Shown one piece after another: positions 27,968 to 37,005 of a stretch of 64,000 nt of DNA. Below the pieces are notes generated by a model. The model was not told where the DNA came from and ran no database searches. It worked only from the letters and a program-made list of their open reading frames with translations. The number at the start of each line of letters is the position of its first letter. Position 1 is the stretch's first letter. The position numbers were made by a program, and so were the translations under genes. The DNA comes from Helicobacter sp. 11S02596-1. GTDB lineage: Bacteria > Campylobacterota > Campylobacteria > Campylobacterales > Helicobacteraceae. The stretch is taken from positions 62,001 to 126,000 of the forward strand of contig NZ_MLAM01000005.1 of the NCBI RefSeq assembly GCF_002272825.1, in the 5' to 3' direction.

Positions 27968-28789
27968 ATGGCGATCGATCTCGCTGAAGTAACCGGGGCA
28001 AAAGCCGCCGCTCAAAAAAAAACCGAACAGCCCAAAATTGCCAACGGACTTGACAAAGACGCATTTATGAAGTTGTTTTTAGAACAACTCAAAAATCAAG
28101 ACCCTACCGCCCCGATGGAAACGGACAAAATCATCACACAAACAGCGCAACTCACGCAAGTAGAAATGCAAGAAGAAAACAAAAAAACGATGAAAGAAGT
28201 CGCTGAGGCGATGAAATCCACCAAGGACACCAATGAATCCCTCAAAGACTTTCAAACCTCGCTGAAAGAAACGCTTGAAAGCCTAGATAAAGGGATGCAA
28301 GCCAATATGAACTCCAACACGCAAATGGCGCAAGTCTCAGCGCTTAACACGGTTTCAATGATAGGCAAAATCGCAGAAACCGACATCAGCGGTGTTAATG
28401 TCAAAGGACCTGGAGAGATCCAATTTTCGCTTTATTTTGATTCTAAAATCGATGCGTCTAAGGGCAATCCCACCATTCAAATATTTGATAGCAACAAACA
28501 GCTCATCCGCACCATCTCCCTAGCAGACAAAGATGGCGAGAGTGGTTATGTTGATTTTAGCTGGGATGGGCTTGATGACAAAGGCGCTCAAGCCCCACAA
28601 GGGAGCTATGAAATCCGTGCCGAATATAATCTTGACCCCAAAACCAACCATTACAGCCAAACCCGTGTAGGCAGAGGGGAAGTCCAAAGCGTGCTTTTCA
28701 ACAAAGGAACACCGATGTTGCGGATGGGCGAGATGATTTTACCGCTGGAGAGTGCGATCGAATTTTATGACAAGGAAAAAGTCCTATGA
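27968..28789 (+). CDS. flgD: Flagellar hook-capping protein FlgD
   Basis: This 273-residue scaffold protein caps the growing hook. The conserved N-terminal part (LDKDAFMKLFLEQLKNQDPT, then PMETDKIITQTAQLTQVEMQ) is followed by a helical linker and the C-terminal Ig-like/tudor region (YVDFSWDGLDDKGAQAPQGSY). An A9 run occupies codons 16-19 (28014-28022). The gene overlaps the flgE start by 4 bases (ATGA), so translation is probably coupled. Confidence 0.96.
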   Translation: MAIDLAEVTGAKAAAQKKTEQPKIANGLDKDAFMKLFLEQLKNQDPTAPMETDKIITQTAQLTQVEMQEENKKTMKEVAEAMKSTKDTNESLKDFQTSLKETLESLDKGMQANMNSNTQMAQVSALNTVSMIGKIAETDISGVNVKGPGEIQFSLYFDSKIDASKGNPTIQIFDSNKQLIRTISLADKDGESGYVDFSWDGLDDKGAQAPQGSYEIRAEYNLDPKTNHYSQTRVGRGEVQSVLFNKGTPMLRMGEMILPLESAIEFYDKEKVL

Positions 28790-30594
28790 ATGATACGATT
28801 TTAAATTCCTACAGCGGTATCAAAACCCATCAATTTGGGCTTGATAGCATTTCAAACAACATAGCCAATGTCAATACCAACGGCTACAAAGAAAATATTC
28901 CTGAATTTAAAAGCTTATTTTCCACACATCTTGACTCGCTTAATGCCAACACCATCACTGCTAATGACAGAAATTTCGGTGCTACCGGTGCAGGCAATGC
29001 CATATCAACCAAAAGTGGCAACTACCATCAAAGCGATGGTGAATTTGATATGGCATATCAAGGCAAGGGCTGGTTTGTCGTCGGACCCAAAAAAGATGGG
29101 GATTTCAAGATAGAAAAAGATGGTTACGAACAAGGTCAGCCCAACTATTTCACCCGAAATGGGAGCTTTGGGCGCGATGCAGATGGCTATTTGGTAAATT
29201 CAGAGGGGTATTATGTCTATGGTGTCAATCTGGGTAAAATCAAAAATGGCGTATTTGTTGCGAGCAAAGAAGATGATGAAGACTTCAAAAAGCTCTCAAG
29301 CAATGAACTCAAACCCCTCAATATCCCCCAAGAGCTCAAATTCCAGCCCGTTTTGACATCAAAGGTCGATATTAGTATCAACCTCAATCCAAAAAGCAAT
29401 TTCAAAAATGCTCAAGATTTTTTCTTAGACCCGCAGGGAAATCTCTTAGAAGACCGATTCAAAAATCAAGACATCAATGCCCTTGCTAACAATGATGATG
29501 AGCCTTTGGAAGCTTCAATGTTTGGTGCTTTGAATGTAGGCATTTCCAAAAATAACCAAACCCAAAACTTTACATTCAAATACGGCAATGGTGGGGAAAG
29601 TGCTGATGAATTTAAAACTATCGGGGATCTCCAAAAACTCCTCAAAGACAAAACAGGACTTGATCTTGACATCGCCAAAGATGCCAATGGCAAACCCAAA
29701 ATACCCTTGTCGTTGCAAATCACAAACAATGATGATGATATGAATCTCTCACTAAGTGGGCATATTGCTGAAAAACTTAGCCTCAATGCTATAGATTTGC
29801 CTTTGAAAAAAGGGGATTTTCAAGATTCTACGCCTATCAAAATCCCTGCTTATGCCACATCTACAGAAATTTATGATGAAGATGGCAAAAAATTCCTACT
29901 CAAAAGCGATTATTTTATGACCGAGTCAGGCGATAATAAGACGAACCCGCCCACAACCCAAAAATGGAATGTAACAACTGCGATTTATGATTTCAAGGGT
30001 CAAAATATGGTCAGCAAAGCCCCTGTTTCACAGACTATCGAGTTTGATGAAAACAGCGATTTGGTCGCTAGCCCCATCACGCTTGATTTCAAAGAAAATA
30101 AAATCCAATACTCCCTCACAGGTAGCAAAGACTACAAATCTACCAATCTCCCCTATCAAGATTCCAAGCTCACCCAAGTAACGCAAAATGGCAAGCCTGA
30201 GGGTTCGCTCAAAGAAATCCGTGTCGATGAAAATGGTATCATTTATCTTGCCTTTAGCAATGGGGCGATGGAGCCGATGGGGAGAGTAGGGATTGCCGCG
30301 TTTGTGAATGATCAAGGATTAAAAAAAATAGGGGGCAATCTCTTTGAAATGACCTCGACCACGCTAAATGGAAACAACAAGCTCCTTAGTGGCAACCCTA
30401 TTTTGGGCTGGGATGAAGAAAATGGGATGTTGAAATTTGGCAAAGTGATGTATAAATACCTTGAAACCAGCAATGTCGATGTCGGCAATGCCCTCACGAA
30501 TTTGATTTTAATGCAACGGGGCTATTCGATGAATGCCAAAGCATTCAGCACGGGTGATGACCTCATCAAAGAAGCCATCAATCTGAAAAAATAA
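28786..30594 (+). CDS. flgE: Flagellar hook protein FlgE (HP0908-type paralogue)
   Basis: This 602-residue axial protein begins MNDTILNSYSGIKTHQFGLDSISNNIANVNTNGYKE in two conserved pieces, the flagellar rod/hook N-terminal domain. It ends VDVGNALTNLILMQRGYSMN plus AKAFSTGDDLIKEAINL, the hook C-terminal domain. The central part is variable. H. pylori has two FlgE-like genes, a longer main hook protein elsewhere and a roughly 600-residue copy after flgD; this gene matches the second by position and size. Whether it builds the hook itself is therefore not certain. Confidence 0.9.
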   Translation: MNDTILNSYSGIKTHQFGLDSISNNIANVNTNGYKENIPEFKSLFSTHLDSLNANTITANDRNFGATGAGNAISTKSGNYHQSDGEFDMAYQGKGWFVVGPKKDGDFKIEKDGYEQGQPNYFTRNGSFGRDADGYLVNSEGYYVYGVNLGKIKNGVFVASKEDDEDFKKLSSNELKPLNIPQELKFQPVLTSKVDISINLNPKSNFKNAQDFFLDPQGNLLEDRFKNQDINALANNDDEPLEASMFGALNVGISKNNQTQNFTFKYGNGGESADEFKTIGDLQKLLKDKTGLDLDIAKDANGKPKIPLSLQITNNDDDMNLSLSGHIAEKLSLNAIDLPLKKGDFQDSTPIKIPAYATSTEIYDEDGKKFLLKSDYFMTESGDNKTNPPTTQKWNVTTAIYDFKGQNMVSKAPVSQTIEFDENSDLVASPITLDFKENKIQYSLTGSKDYKSTNLPYQDSKLTQVTQNGKPEGSLKEIRVDENGIIYLAFSNGAMEPMGRVGIAAFVNDQGLKKIGGNLFEMTSTTLNGNNKLLSGNPILGWDEENGMLKFGKVMYKYLETSNVDVGNALTNLILMQRGYSMNAKAFSTGDDLIKEAINLKK

Positions 30595-30654
30595 AATCAA
30601 ACAAACCTATCTAAAGCAACATCACTTTAAACAAACTTGATAAGGCTATTTGAT

Positions 30655-31005
30655 TCATCGGGGCAAAAAACCAAAACCCTGAATCTCAATCAAATACCCA
30701 CCGGCAATCAAGCCACTTTGAACACAAGCACGAACAGGCTTTTGATGCCCCTCCAACCATTTTTCATACACGGCATTCATCTCCTCAAATCCAGAAATAT
30801 CAGCCATCCACATTTGAATGCGAGTCAAATGCGATTTATCTGCCCCAATTTTCTCAAGCAAAACATCGATCGCCTCCAGCGCTTCTGCAGTCTGGATGCG
30901 AATATCAGCCTGCGGGTTTTTTGCGATCTGCCCTGCAGTTTCAAACCGCCCCTCATAGCATACAACTTGGCTCATTAAATGGTTTTGGTCATATCGTTTA
31001 ATCAT
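30655..31005 (-). CDS. RidA/YjgF/UK114 family imine/enamine deaminase
   Basis: This 116-residue RidA-fold protein has the conserved arginine in RACVQSGL (R92), which binds the carboxylate of 2-aminoacrylate-type substrates, followed by IEIQG. RidA proteins hydrolyse reactive enamine/imine intermediates made by PLP enzymes or amine oxidases. Its start overlaps the stop of... the arrangement is that its ATG at 31003-31005 overlaps the end of the MFS transporter gene by 4 bases, and the FAD oxidase lies upstream in the same operon. That context suggests it clears the imines made by the oxidase. The C-terminus is short compared with classic 125-130 residue members. Confidence 0.88.
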   Translation of the reverse strand: MIKRYDQNHLMSQVVCYEGRFETAGQIAKNPQADIRIQTAEALEAIDVLLEKIGADKSHLTRIQMWMADISGFEEMNAVYEKWLEGHQKPVRACVQSGLIAGGYLIEIQGFGFLPR

Positions 31006-32291
31006 TTTTTCACTCCTTTAAAATGGGTCTCAGGGGCATATATTTGGCAAAAAATCCCTCCAAACAAAAGTGCCCCCACACAAACATACAAAGCCGCTGA
31101 AGCAGAAAATTCCTCAGTAATGATGGGAAGAAAAAACGTTCCCAAAGCCGCACTCATCCGAGAAGCTGCCACCACAAAGCCTACGCCTGAGGCACGCAAA
31201 GCCGTTGGGAACAGCTCAGGGGTGTAAGCAAATTCCAAAACCCCAGCCCCTGCAATCACGAAAGAAAAAAATGAAAAAAGCACAATAACAAGAAATGGTG
31301 GCATACCCACCCAAATCCCAAGAACAAGGAGCGTAACTGCCAAAATATAAAAACTCCCAATCAAAAAGGATCTCCTAGAAATCTTATCAATAATCCAAAG
31401 CCCCAAAATAGAACCAATCAACAAAAAGAAATTATAAACCATCCCGCCAGTATAGGGATTTTCGACAGATAAACTTTCAAGCATAATAGGAATAAACGTG
31501 CTAATAGCAAAATAAGGAATCACCTGACACATATAAAACACAGCCCCCACCGCCGTATTTTTCCGCCATCTTGGGCTAAAAAGCTCCCAATAGCTACCAT
31601 TTAAAGTCGTATGATTTTGTTTAAGTTCTATACCCTCACCAAAATATTTTCTCACAATCTCCTTAGCTTGCTCTACTTTCCCTTGACGCATTAGCCATAG
31701 CGGGCTTGAAGGGGTCCCTAGACGCAAGATAGAAACAACCAAACTAGGGAATGCCGAACTCAATAATATCCACCGCCACGAATCCTCACCCATTCCTGCA
31801 AGCAAATACCCCACAAAATAAGCTATCGCATATCCTCCAACCCAGCCTACCATCATTCCTGAAAGCAGTCTCCCACGAAATCTCGCCGGCGTGATCTCAT
31901 TAACCAAGCTAATCCCAACAACATAATCCGCACCCAAAAGCAAGCCTAAAAGCAGGCGTAAAATAAAAAGCTCTGTGGGGCTACTCACAAAAAATTGCAA
32001 AATTGAAATCAAACAAAAAATCGGCATCGTGAGTTGATAAATCAATCGACGCCCCACCTTATCAGCCAAAGGACCAGTCAGCAAACTCCCAAAAAAAAGC
32101 CCCGCTAATGAAGCAGCCCCAATCGCCCCAAGCCACCAGGTATTCAACCCTAGCGAAGCGCTTGCCAAAGCAATCGTGATGCCTACGATACCAAGAATAA
32201 ATCCATCATTAAATTGCCCGCCAATGCCCCCAATCCCGACTCGCAAATGGATCGGCTTAAAAGACATTTCTTCAAAAAAGACTTTTCCCAT
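31002..32291 (-). CDS. MFS transporter, sugar-porter/organic-solute type
   Basis: This 429-residue transporter is predicted to have twelve membrane helices. The loop 2-3 motif GPLADKVGRRLIYQ and the matching WIIDKISRRSFLIG in the second half are the duplicated MFS signature; PELFPTALRASGVGF is the sugar-porter-like motif after helix 10. The transported compound cannot be read from sequence. Because the gene lies between an FAD amine/amino-acid oxidase and RidA with coupled reading frames, an amino acid, amine or related solute is a reasonable guess. Confidence 0.85.
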   Translation of the reverse strand: MGKVFFEEMSFKPIHLRVGIGGIGGQFNDGFILGIVGITIALASASLGLNTWWLGAIGAASLAGLFFGSLLTGPLADKVGRRLIYQLTMPIFCLISILQFFVSSPTELFILRLLLGLLLGADYVVGISLVNEITPARFRGRLLSGMMVGWVGGYAIAYFVGYLLAGMGEDSWRWILLSSAFPSLVVSILRLGTPSSPLWLMRQGKVEQAKEIVRKYFGEGIELKQNHTTLNGSYWELFSPRWRKNTAVGAVFYMCQVIPYFAISTFIPIMLESLSVENPYTGGMVYNFFLLIGSILGLWIIDKISRRSFLIGSFYILAVTLLVLGIWVGMPPFLVIVLFSFFSFVIAGAGVLEFAYTPELFPTALRASGVGFVVAASRMSAALGTFFLPIITEEFSASAALYVCVGALLFGGIFCQIYAPETHFKGVKK

Positions 32292-32341
32292 TCTGTTTCC
32301 TTATTTTTTATTTTTCTTTAAAATATTGATTTTTTGCTTGC

Positions 32342-33667
32342 CTAAATATCTTTAGCAGCATTTTTTTGTTCATACCACAAACGAATCCTTGCCCCCACGC
32401 TCCTAAGCGGTTCAGGTGGCATAAAGCTGGCACGATTGTGTTTTAAAATAAAATCAAGATTCTCTGAATGTTTCCCAGATATGAGTTCAGCGATGTAATA
32501 TCCCAAATACACGCCCTTAGCCACGCCCACACCATTTGACCCCCCAATCACATAAACATTTTTCATCACCTCACCAAAAACAGCTTCGTGATTGAGTGTC
32601 ATACACAACATCCCGCCCCAAGTAAATTCAAAACGCTTGTGTTTAAGCGTAGGGAATCTCGCTTCAAAGGATTGTCTATGCCACTCCCAAGCTCTTTGGA
32701 GATCCTCGTGATGGCTTTGCAAACTGGGGAAAAAATCTAATTTATTGCGGACAAAAATCCTTCTATCTGGAGTAAGTCTCAAGGTTGTCCCGGCAGGATG
32801 GGCAGAAGTGAGCCCATAAGGGGGCACACCATCAAAATGCTTTTTATACTCCTCATCGCTCAAGACCTCACTAAGCGATGCGTAAGTAAAAATAGGGGCT
32901 TGCTTATGCTTGATAAGACCAAATTCTTCCAAATGTGAATCCAATGCAAGCACGACTACAGGAGACTCCACCGCCCCGCCTAATGATTGGAGAATATGAG
33001 GATTACCATAGCTAACAGAAATAATAGGGCTTTCTTCATAGATCGCTACATTTTGAGGCAAGGTCCTCGCATAGCCACGAATCAAGCTGGCTGGATTCAT
33101 CAAAATATTATCCGGCGTATAAACAGCCTCTTGGTAATAAGAAGTGCCGAGCTTTTTTTCAAGTTCGCGACCTTTAATCCGTAAAAATTCAAACCCGCAA
33201 GGTTTGAGATGGGCTTCAAAAGCGTCCAATCCTTTGATGTTGGTATCTTCGTGGGCTGCCATATATTTGCCCGCTTTTTGCCAAAAACATTCGATTTTTC
33301 CCCTCTCTACGGCTTCTTTTAAATGATTGATAGCAAAACAATTCAACTCATAAATCTTGCTATCAACCGCCACATTAGCAGGAGCGCCATCAAGATTATG
33401 GGGTAAGTCAATCACAAAACCAGCATTTCGCCCACTTGTCCCCTCTCCAATTTTGAGAGCTTCAATGAGAACGATTTTTAAATCAGGATGATTTTGGGCT
33501 AATCTATTCGCTGTGGCAACCCCAGCAAATCCCCCACCTACAACAACCATATCTGCTTTGATACTTTCTTTCAAGCGCTTACCCACAGGCTCAAAACGAT
33601 TGGAAGCTAGTTCAAACCAACCCAAATCCCCATCGATTTGGGGAAAATTTTTTATCCTATATGTCAT
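32342..33667 (-). CDS. FAD-dependent oxidoreductase of the DAO family (amine/amino-acid oxidase-like)
   Basis: This 441-residue flavoprotein has an FAD-binding GxGxxG-type motif, VVVGGGFAGVATANRLAQ (near residues 40-57), then GEGTSGRNAGFV and the C-terminal VIGGSNGVGVAKGVYLGYY. The order resembles gamma-glutamylputrescine oxidase and related DAO enzymes, which oxidise amines or amino acids to imines. No signal peptide is seen. It is the first gene of a three-gene operon with the MFS transporter and RidA. The exact substrate is unknown. Confidence 0.85.
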   Translation of the reverse strand: MTYRIKNFPQIDGDLGWFELASNRFEPVGKRLKESIKADMVVVGGGFAGVATANRLAQNHPDLKIVLIEALKIGEGTSGRNAGFVIDLPHNLDGAPANVAVDSKIYELNCFAINHLKEAVERGKIECFWQKAGKYMAAHEDTNIKGLDAFEAHLKPCGFEFLRIKGRELEKKLGTSYYQEAVYTPDNILMNPASLIRGYARTLPQNVAIYEESPIISVSYGNPHILQSLGGAVESPVVVLALDSHLEEFGLIKHKQAPIFTYASLSEVLSDEEYKKHFDGVPPYGLTSAHPAGTTLRLTPDRRIFVRNKLDFFPSLQSHHEDLQRAWEWHRQSFEARFPTLKHKRFEFTWGGMLCMTLNHEAVFGEVMKNVYVIGGSNGVGVAKGVYLGYYIAELISGKHSENLDFILKHNRASFMPPEPLRSVGARIRLWYEQKNAAKDI

Positions 33668-33824
33668 TTTTAACTCCTTTTGAGATTGATTGTTTCTTAT
33701 TGTGTCTTAAAAAGCATATTTTGATATTATTTATTATAAAAATTAAAACCCATAGTTACAAAAAATCACAAATATTAACTACAATCCCGCGTCGCCACTC
33801 AGCAAAAACTCAAGCATATTGGTT

Positions 33825-33830
33825 TATAAT
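33825..33830 (+). promoter_or_regulatory. -10 box of the rep helicase gene
   Basis: TATAAT lies 48 bases upstream of the TTG start at 33879. No convincing -35 hexamer was found, so it is proposed on the perfect -10 alone. Confidence 0.45.
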
Positions 33831-33878
33831 CCCCGCCTAAAATCACTCAAAAACATATCTTTAGACTAAAGGCAATCT

Positions 33879-35951
33879 TTGGTATCAAAACCCAGCAACA
33901 TTCCTGCCTATCACCAAAACAAAAAGCTCCACCTCAACGCCGAGCAACAAGAAGCTGCAACTGCACCGAAAGGATATAACCTCATCATCGCTTCAGCAGG
34001 CACGGGCAAAACTTCGACCATCGTAGGCAGGATTGCACATTTACTAGAGGGCGGGATGAGCCCGAAAGATATTTTGCTCCTCACCTTTACAAACAAAGCG
34101 AGTGTGGAGATGATTGAGAGGGTTTCTAGGATTTTTGGCGAAAAAGAAGCCAAACAGATTGAAGCAGGCACGTTTCACGCCGTAGCCTACCGCTATCTCA
34201 AAGAACATTTCAAAATCGCCCTCAAACAACCCAGAGAACTCAAAATCCTTTTCAAAAGCATTGCTGAACGCAGGATTTACGCACAAAGAAGCACCACCCC
34301 GCCCTATTCTCCACAATATCTCTATGATATCCATTCGCTTTATCTCAATTCCCAAAAAGAGCAAAGTTTTGAGGAATGGATCACGCAAAAATCCCCCGAA
34401 CAAGCCCTCTATGTCCCCATCTATGAGGGCATTATCGATGAATTTAGCACACTCAAAAAAGAATACGGCTATGCAGATTATAATGATTTGCTCATAATGT
34501 ATCGTGATGCGATGTCTAAACAAACAAGCCCCTATCAAGAAGTCCTCTGCGATGAATACCAAGACACCAACCCGCTCCAAGATTCCCTTATCAATGCGAT
34601 TAATCCAACGAGTCTTTTTTGTGTGGGCGATTATGACCAAAGTATCTACGCATTCAACGGCGCAGATATCAGCATTATCAGCAATTTCACGCAAAAATAT
34701 CCCCAAGCTAATGTCTTCACACTCAAAAAAAATTACCGCTCTTCTTATCCTATTCTCGATCTGGCTAATCGGGTCATCCAAAAAAATGAGCGTATTTATG
34801 AAAAAAGCCTCGAAGTGGTCAAAATGGGCGATTATGCACCGCCGAAGTTGCTGGTTTATGATGAGCTTTTTTTACAATATCAAGGCATTGCCAAAAGGAT
34901 TGCGACAAGCAATTACAGCCTCGATGACATCGCTGTGATTTTCAGAAACAACGCAAGTGCGGATGGGTGCGAGGCTTCTTTGCGTGAAATGGGTATCCCA
35001 TCAAGACGCAAGGGAGGGGTTAGCTTTTTTGACACCAAAGAAGTTTCGCTTATCCTTGATATTTGCTCGCTACTTTATAATCCCAAAGATATGATGGCAC
35101 ATATCCACACGCTAAGCTATGGGGGCGGGATTGGCAATTCCATTGCTAAAGATATTTATGAAGCGCTAAATCTTTTGGGTAATCACAACGCAAAAGATGG
35201 CTTGCTCTCCCCCATCGCTGGTGTAAAACCCTATGCCTTGAGGGCTAAAAACACACAAGCAGGGCTGTTTGATGATTTTTTTACCCTGCAAAATAGTGCG
35301 CGATTTGATGATTTTTTGCCAAAAAATTTTTGCTCCCATCCCATCCTTTCTCATCCCAAACTTACCAAAGATGGGGCGGTATTTTTGGGGAGATTTTTTG
35401 CCCTGTATCAAAAATGCCACACCCTCAAATCCCCGCTTGAGCTGATAAAAAGCATTGCAAATTCTAAATTTTTCAAACATATCATAGAGATTTTAGGCAT
35501 AGAGAGAGCAAAAAATAAAGAGGGTAACATTGATGAAAACCGCCGAGTTGAAGCGATGGAAAAAATCGATCGCAAAATAGCCTTGCTAGGCGATCTGGCA
35601 AAAAATTATCACGACATTGGGCGATTTTTGAATGCGATGATATTAGGTTCGAGCGAGGCAAGCGAGGGCAATGGGGTAAATCTCTTGAGTATTCACGCCA
35701 GCAAGGGGTTAGAGTTTCGCGATGTTTATATCATCGATTTGATGGATGGGCGATTCCCCAACCGCAAACTCATCGCCAAAGGTGGGAGTATCGAAGAAGA
35801 ACGCCGATTGTTTTATGTTGCCATCACACGTGCAAAAGAAAATCTTTATCTTTCCTATGCCAAAAAAGATGCTATCAAAAACATCGATTATGAACCCTCA
35901 ATTTTCCTTTATGAAGCAGGTATGATAAAAACAATGCTTACAAATTCATAA
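33879..35951 (+). CDS. rep: UvrD/Rep-type superfamily 1 DNA helicase
   Basis: This 690-residue 3'-5' DNA helicase has all SF1 motifs in order: the Walker A ASAGTGKTSTIVGRIAHL, Ia LLTFTNKASVEMIERV, Walker B LCDEYQDTNPLQ, III VGDYDQSIYAFNGAD, IV LKKNYRSSYPI, V LLSIHASKGLEFRDVYIIDL and VI EEERRLFYVAITRAKENLYL. The start codon is TTG (33879-33881) with AAAGG 6 bases upstream; no ATG lies before the conserved LNAEQQEAATAP region. The family unwinds DNA at stalled forks or during repair. The gene follows flgE in H. pylori order, apart from the inserted three-gene operon. Confidence 0.94.
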   Translation: MVSKPSNIPAYHQNKKLHLNAEQQEAATAPKGYNLIIASAGTGKTSTIVGRIAHLLEGGMSPKDILLLTFTNKASVEMIERVSRIFGEKEAKQIEAGTFHAVAYRYLKEHFKIALKQPRELKILFKSIAERRIYAQRSTTPPYSPQYLYDIHSLYLNSQKEQSFEEWITQKSPEQALYVPIYEGIIDEFSTLKKEYGYADYNDLLIMYRDAMSKQTSPYQEVLCDEYQDTNPLQDSLINAINPTSLFCVGDYDQSIYAFNGADISIISNFTQKYPQANVFTLKKNYRSSYPILDLANRVIQKNERIYEKSLEVVKMGDYAPPKLLVYDELFLQYQGIAKRIATSNYSLDDIAVIFRNNASADGCEASLREMGIPSRRKGGVSFFDTKEVSLILDICSLLYNPKDMMAHIHTLSYGGGIGNSIAKDIYEALNLLGNHNAKDGLLSPIAGVKPYALRAKNTQAGLFDDFFTLQNSARFDDFLPKNFCSHPILSHPKLTKDGAVFLGRFFALYQKCHTLKSPLELIKSIANSKFFKHIIEILGIERAKNKEGNIDENRRVEAMEKIDRKIALLGDLAKNYHDIGRFLNAMILGSSEASEGNGVNLLSIHASKGLEFRDVYIIDLMDGRFPNRKLIAKGGSIEEERRLFYVAITRAKENLYLSYAKKDAIKNIDYEPSIFLYEAGMIKTMLTNS

Positions 35952-35967
35952 AATAGTATCAAAATTG

Positions 35968-36582
35968 TTAAATTATTTGGAGTTTCTCTTCGATAAATGT
36001 GTCCTTGATGAGTTCCCGTGCAAATGCTGGGAGTTCCCTCACAAGGTGGATTTCTTTGTTCCTAACATCTAATACCCGTTTAGCATTTTCATAATCTTTG
36101 GAATTGTCATAAATAGTAATATTATCAAACATAGAAACCACCAATTTGAAGCTTTTATTGACATCTTCAAGATTGTTTTTGATGGTTTCAAAATCAACAA
36201 AGTGAAAGCCTTTCTTTACCCTATCTTTGATCCTATCTTCAGAGTTCTTAAGCGTATTGCTTGTCCCGATATAAAACAATGAAGTAGAAAACCCATAGCT
36301 TTTAGCCTTTTGCAGTAGCCTCTCAATTGATTGGGGTGTTTGGATAATCCTTTCCATCGCAAAACTTTGATTGTTTCTAAAATAGTTTTCTCTTAAGCTC
36401 TCAAGCTCCCTTGAAGCCAAAACGATTTCTTCTTGGGTATATTGGCGATAAGAGCCAAATTTTTGTCTGTAAAAAAGATCCAAATCAATAAAAGGGATTT
36501 GATGACTTTGTTGCAGATTTGCTCCAAACGTTGATTTGCCCACACCATTCGTGCCTGTAATGATAATAAAATGAGCAGGCAT
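35968..36582 (-). CDS. Zeta-toxin-like P-loop kinase (candidate toxin)
   Basis: This 204-residue P-loop kinase has Walker A GTNGVGKST (residues 10-18), an acidic pair FIDLDLFY (D33, D35), FAMER with E77 at the place of the zeta substrate-binding Glu, and RIKDRVKKGFHFVDFETI (R117, R121). The last resembles the RI..RV..GGH.V...I lid signature of zeta-like kinases. Zeta/PezT toxins phosphorylate UDP-N-acetylglucosamine sugars and block wall synthesis; whether this one does is inference. Its ATG overlaps the stop of the upstream small gene by one base (TAATG), so the two are coupled. It is shorter than PezT (about 250). It might alternatively be a harmless metabolic kinase. Confidence 0.72.
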   Translation of the reverse strand: MPAHFIIITGTNGVGKSTFGANLQQSHQIPFIDLDLFYRQKFGSYRQYTQEEIVLASRELESLRENYFRNNQSFAMERIIQTPQSIERLLQKAKSYGFSTSLFYIGTSNTLKNSEDRIKDRVKKGFHFVDFETIKNNLEDVNKSFKLVVSMFDNITIYDNSKDYENAKRVLDVRNKEIHLVRELPAFARELIKDTFIEEKLQII

Positions 36583-36899
36583 TAGTAATCTCTGCCTTTG
36601 ATAAGATCTATTTTGGCATATTCTTGAGGGTTCAATTCTCTTAAAATCTTAATCTCTCTTGATTGATTGTCTGGATCAAGAAAATAACATTTCCCATCAG
36701 GTTTGAGCAAAAGATTGTATTGGCTCGATACTGCCTCATCATAATAAATCGCATTATGCCCCTCTCGAAGCAACCTGACTCGAACACCTATACCATTATC
36801 GATGGCATCTAATAGCTCATCATAAGTCATTCCTGGTGCGATTTCATCCGCCCTTTGAGCCCTGTTTGCCATCTCTGTCTGTTTCATCGCTAGATTCAT
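36582..36899 (-). CDS. Small protein upstream of the zeta-like kinase (candidate antitoxin)
   Basis: I do not recognise a family for this 105-residue acidic/mixed protein (MNLAMKQTEMANRAQRADEI start, then a long helical stretch and a central YYDEAVSSQYNLLLKPDGK segment). No helix-turn-helix is obvious. It is placed like an antitoxin: first in a two-gene operon, overlapping the kinase by one base, and preceded by a strong promoter that carries a palindrome. ATG at 36897-36899 is chosen for its AAGGAG site 6 bases away. The role is inferred from position only. Confidence 0.62.
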   Translation of the reverse strand: MNLAMKQTEMANRAQRADEIAPGMTYDELLDAIDNGIGVRVRLLREGHNAIYYDEAVSSQYNLLLKPDGKCYFLDPDNQSREIKILRELNPQEYAKIDLIKGRDY

Positions 36900-36927
36900 T
36901 CTAAACTCCTTGATTTGAGGTGTGTGG

Positions 36928-36956
36928 ATTATAACAAAAGACTTTGTTATCCCAAC
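36928..36956 (-). promoter_or_regulatory. Promoter with overlapping palindromic operator for the toxin-antitoxin pair
   Basis: The minus strand has a perfect -10 TATAAT (36933-36928). A perfect 8-base inverted repeat, ATAACAAA (36931-36938) and TTTGTTAT (36943-36950) with a 4-base centre, runs into this box. TTGGGA, 16 bases upstream, is a possible -35. A repressor on the palindrome would block the promoter, as in autoregulated toxin-antitoxin operons. Confidence 0.6.
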
Positions 36957-37005
36957 CAGAAATTTACAATCTAGCCCAAAAATACTTCTTTAGCTCTACG
37001 AAAAC

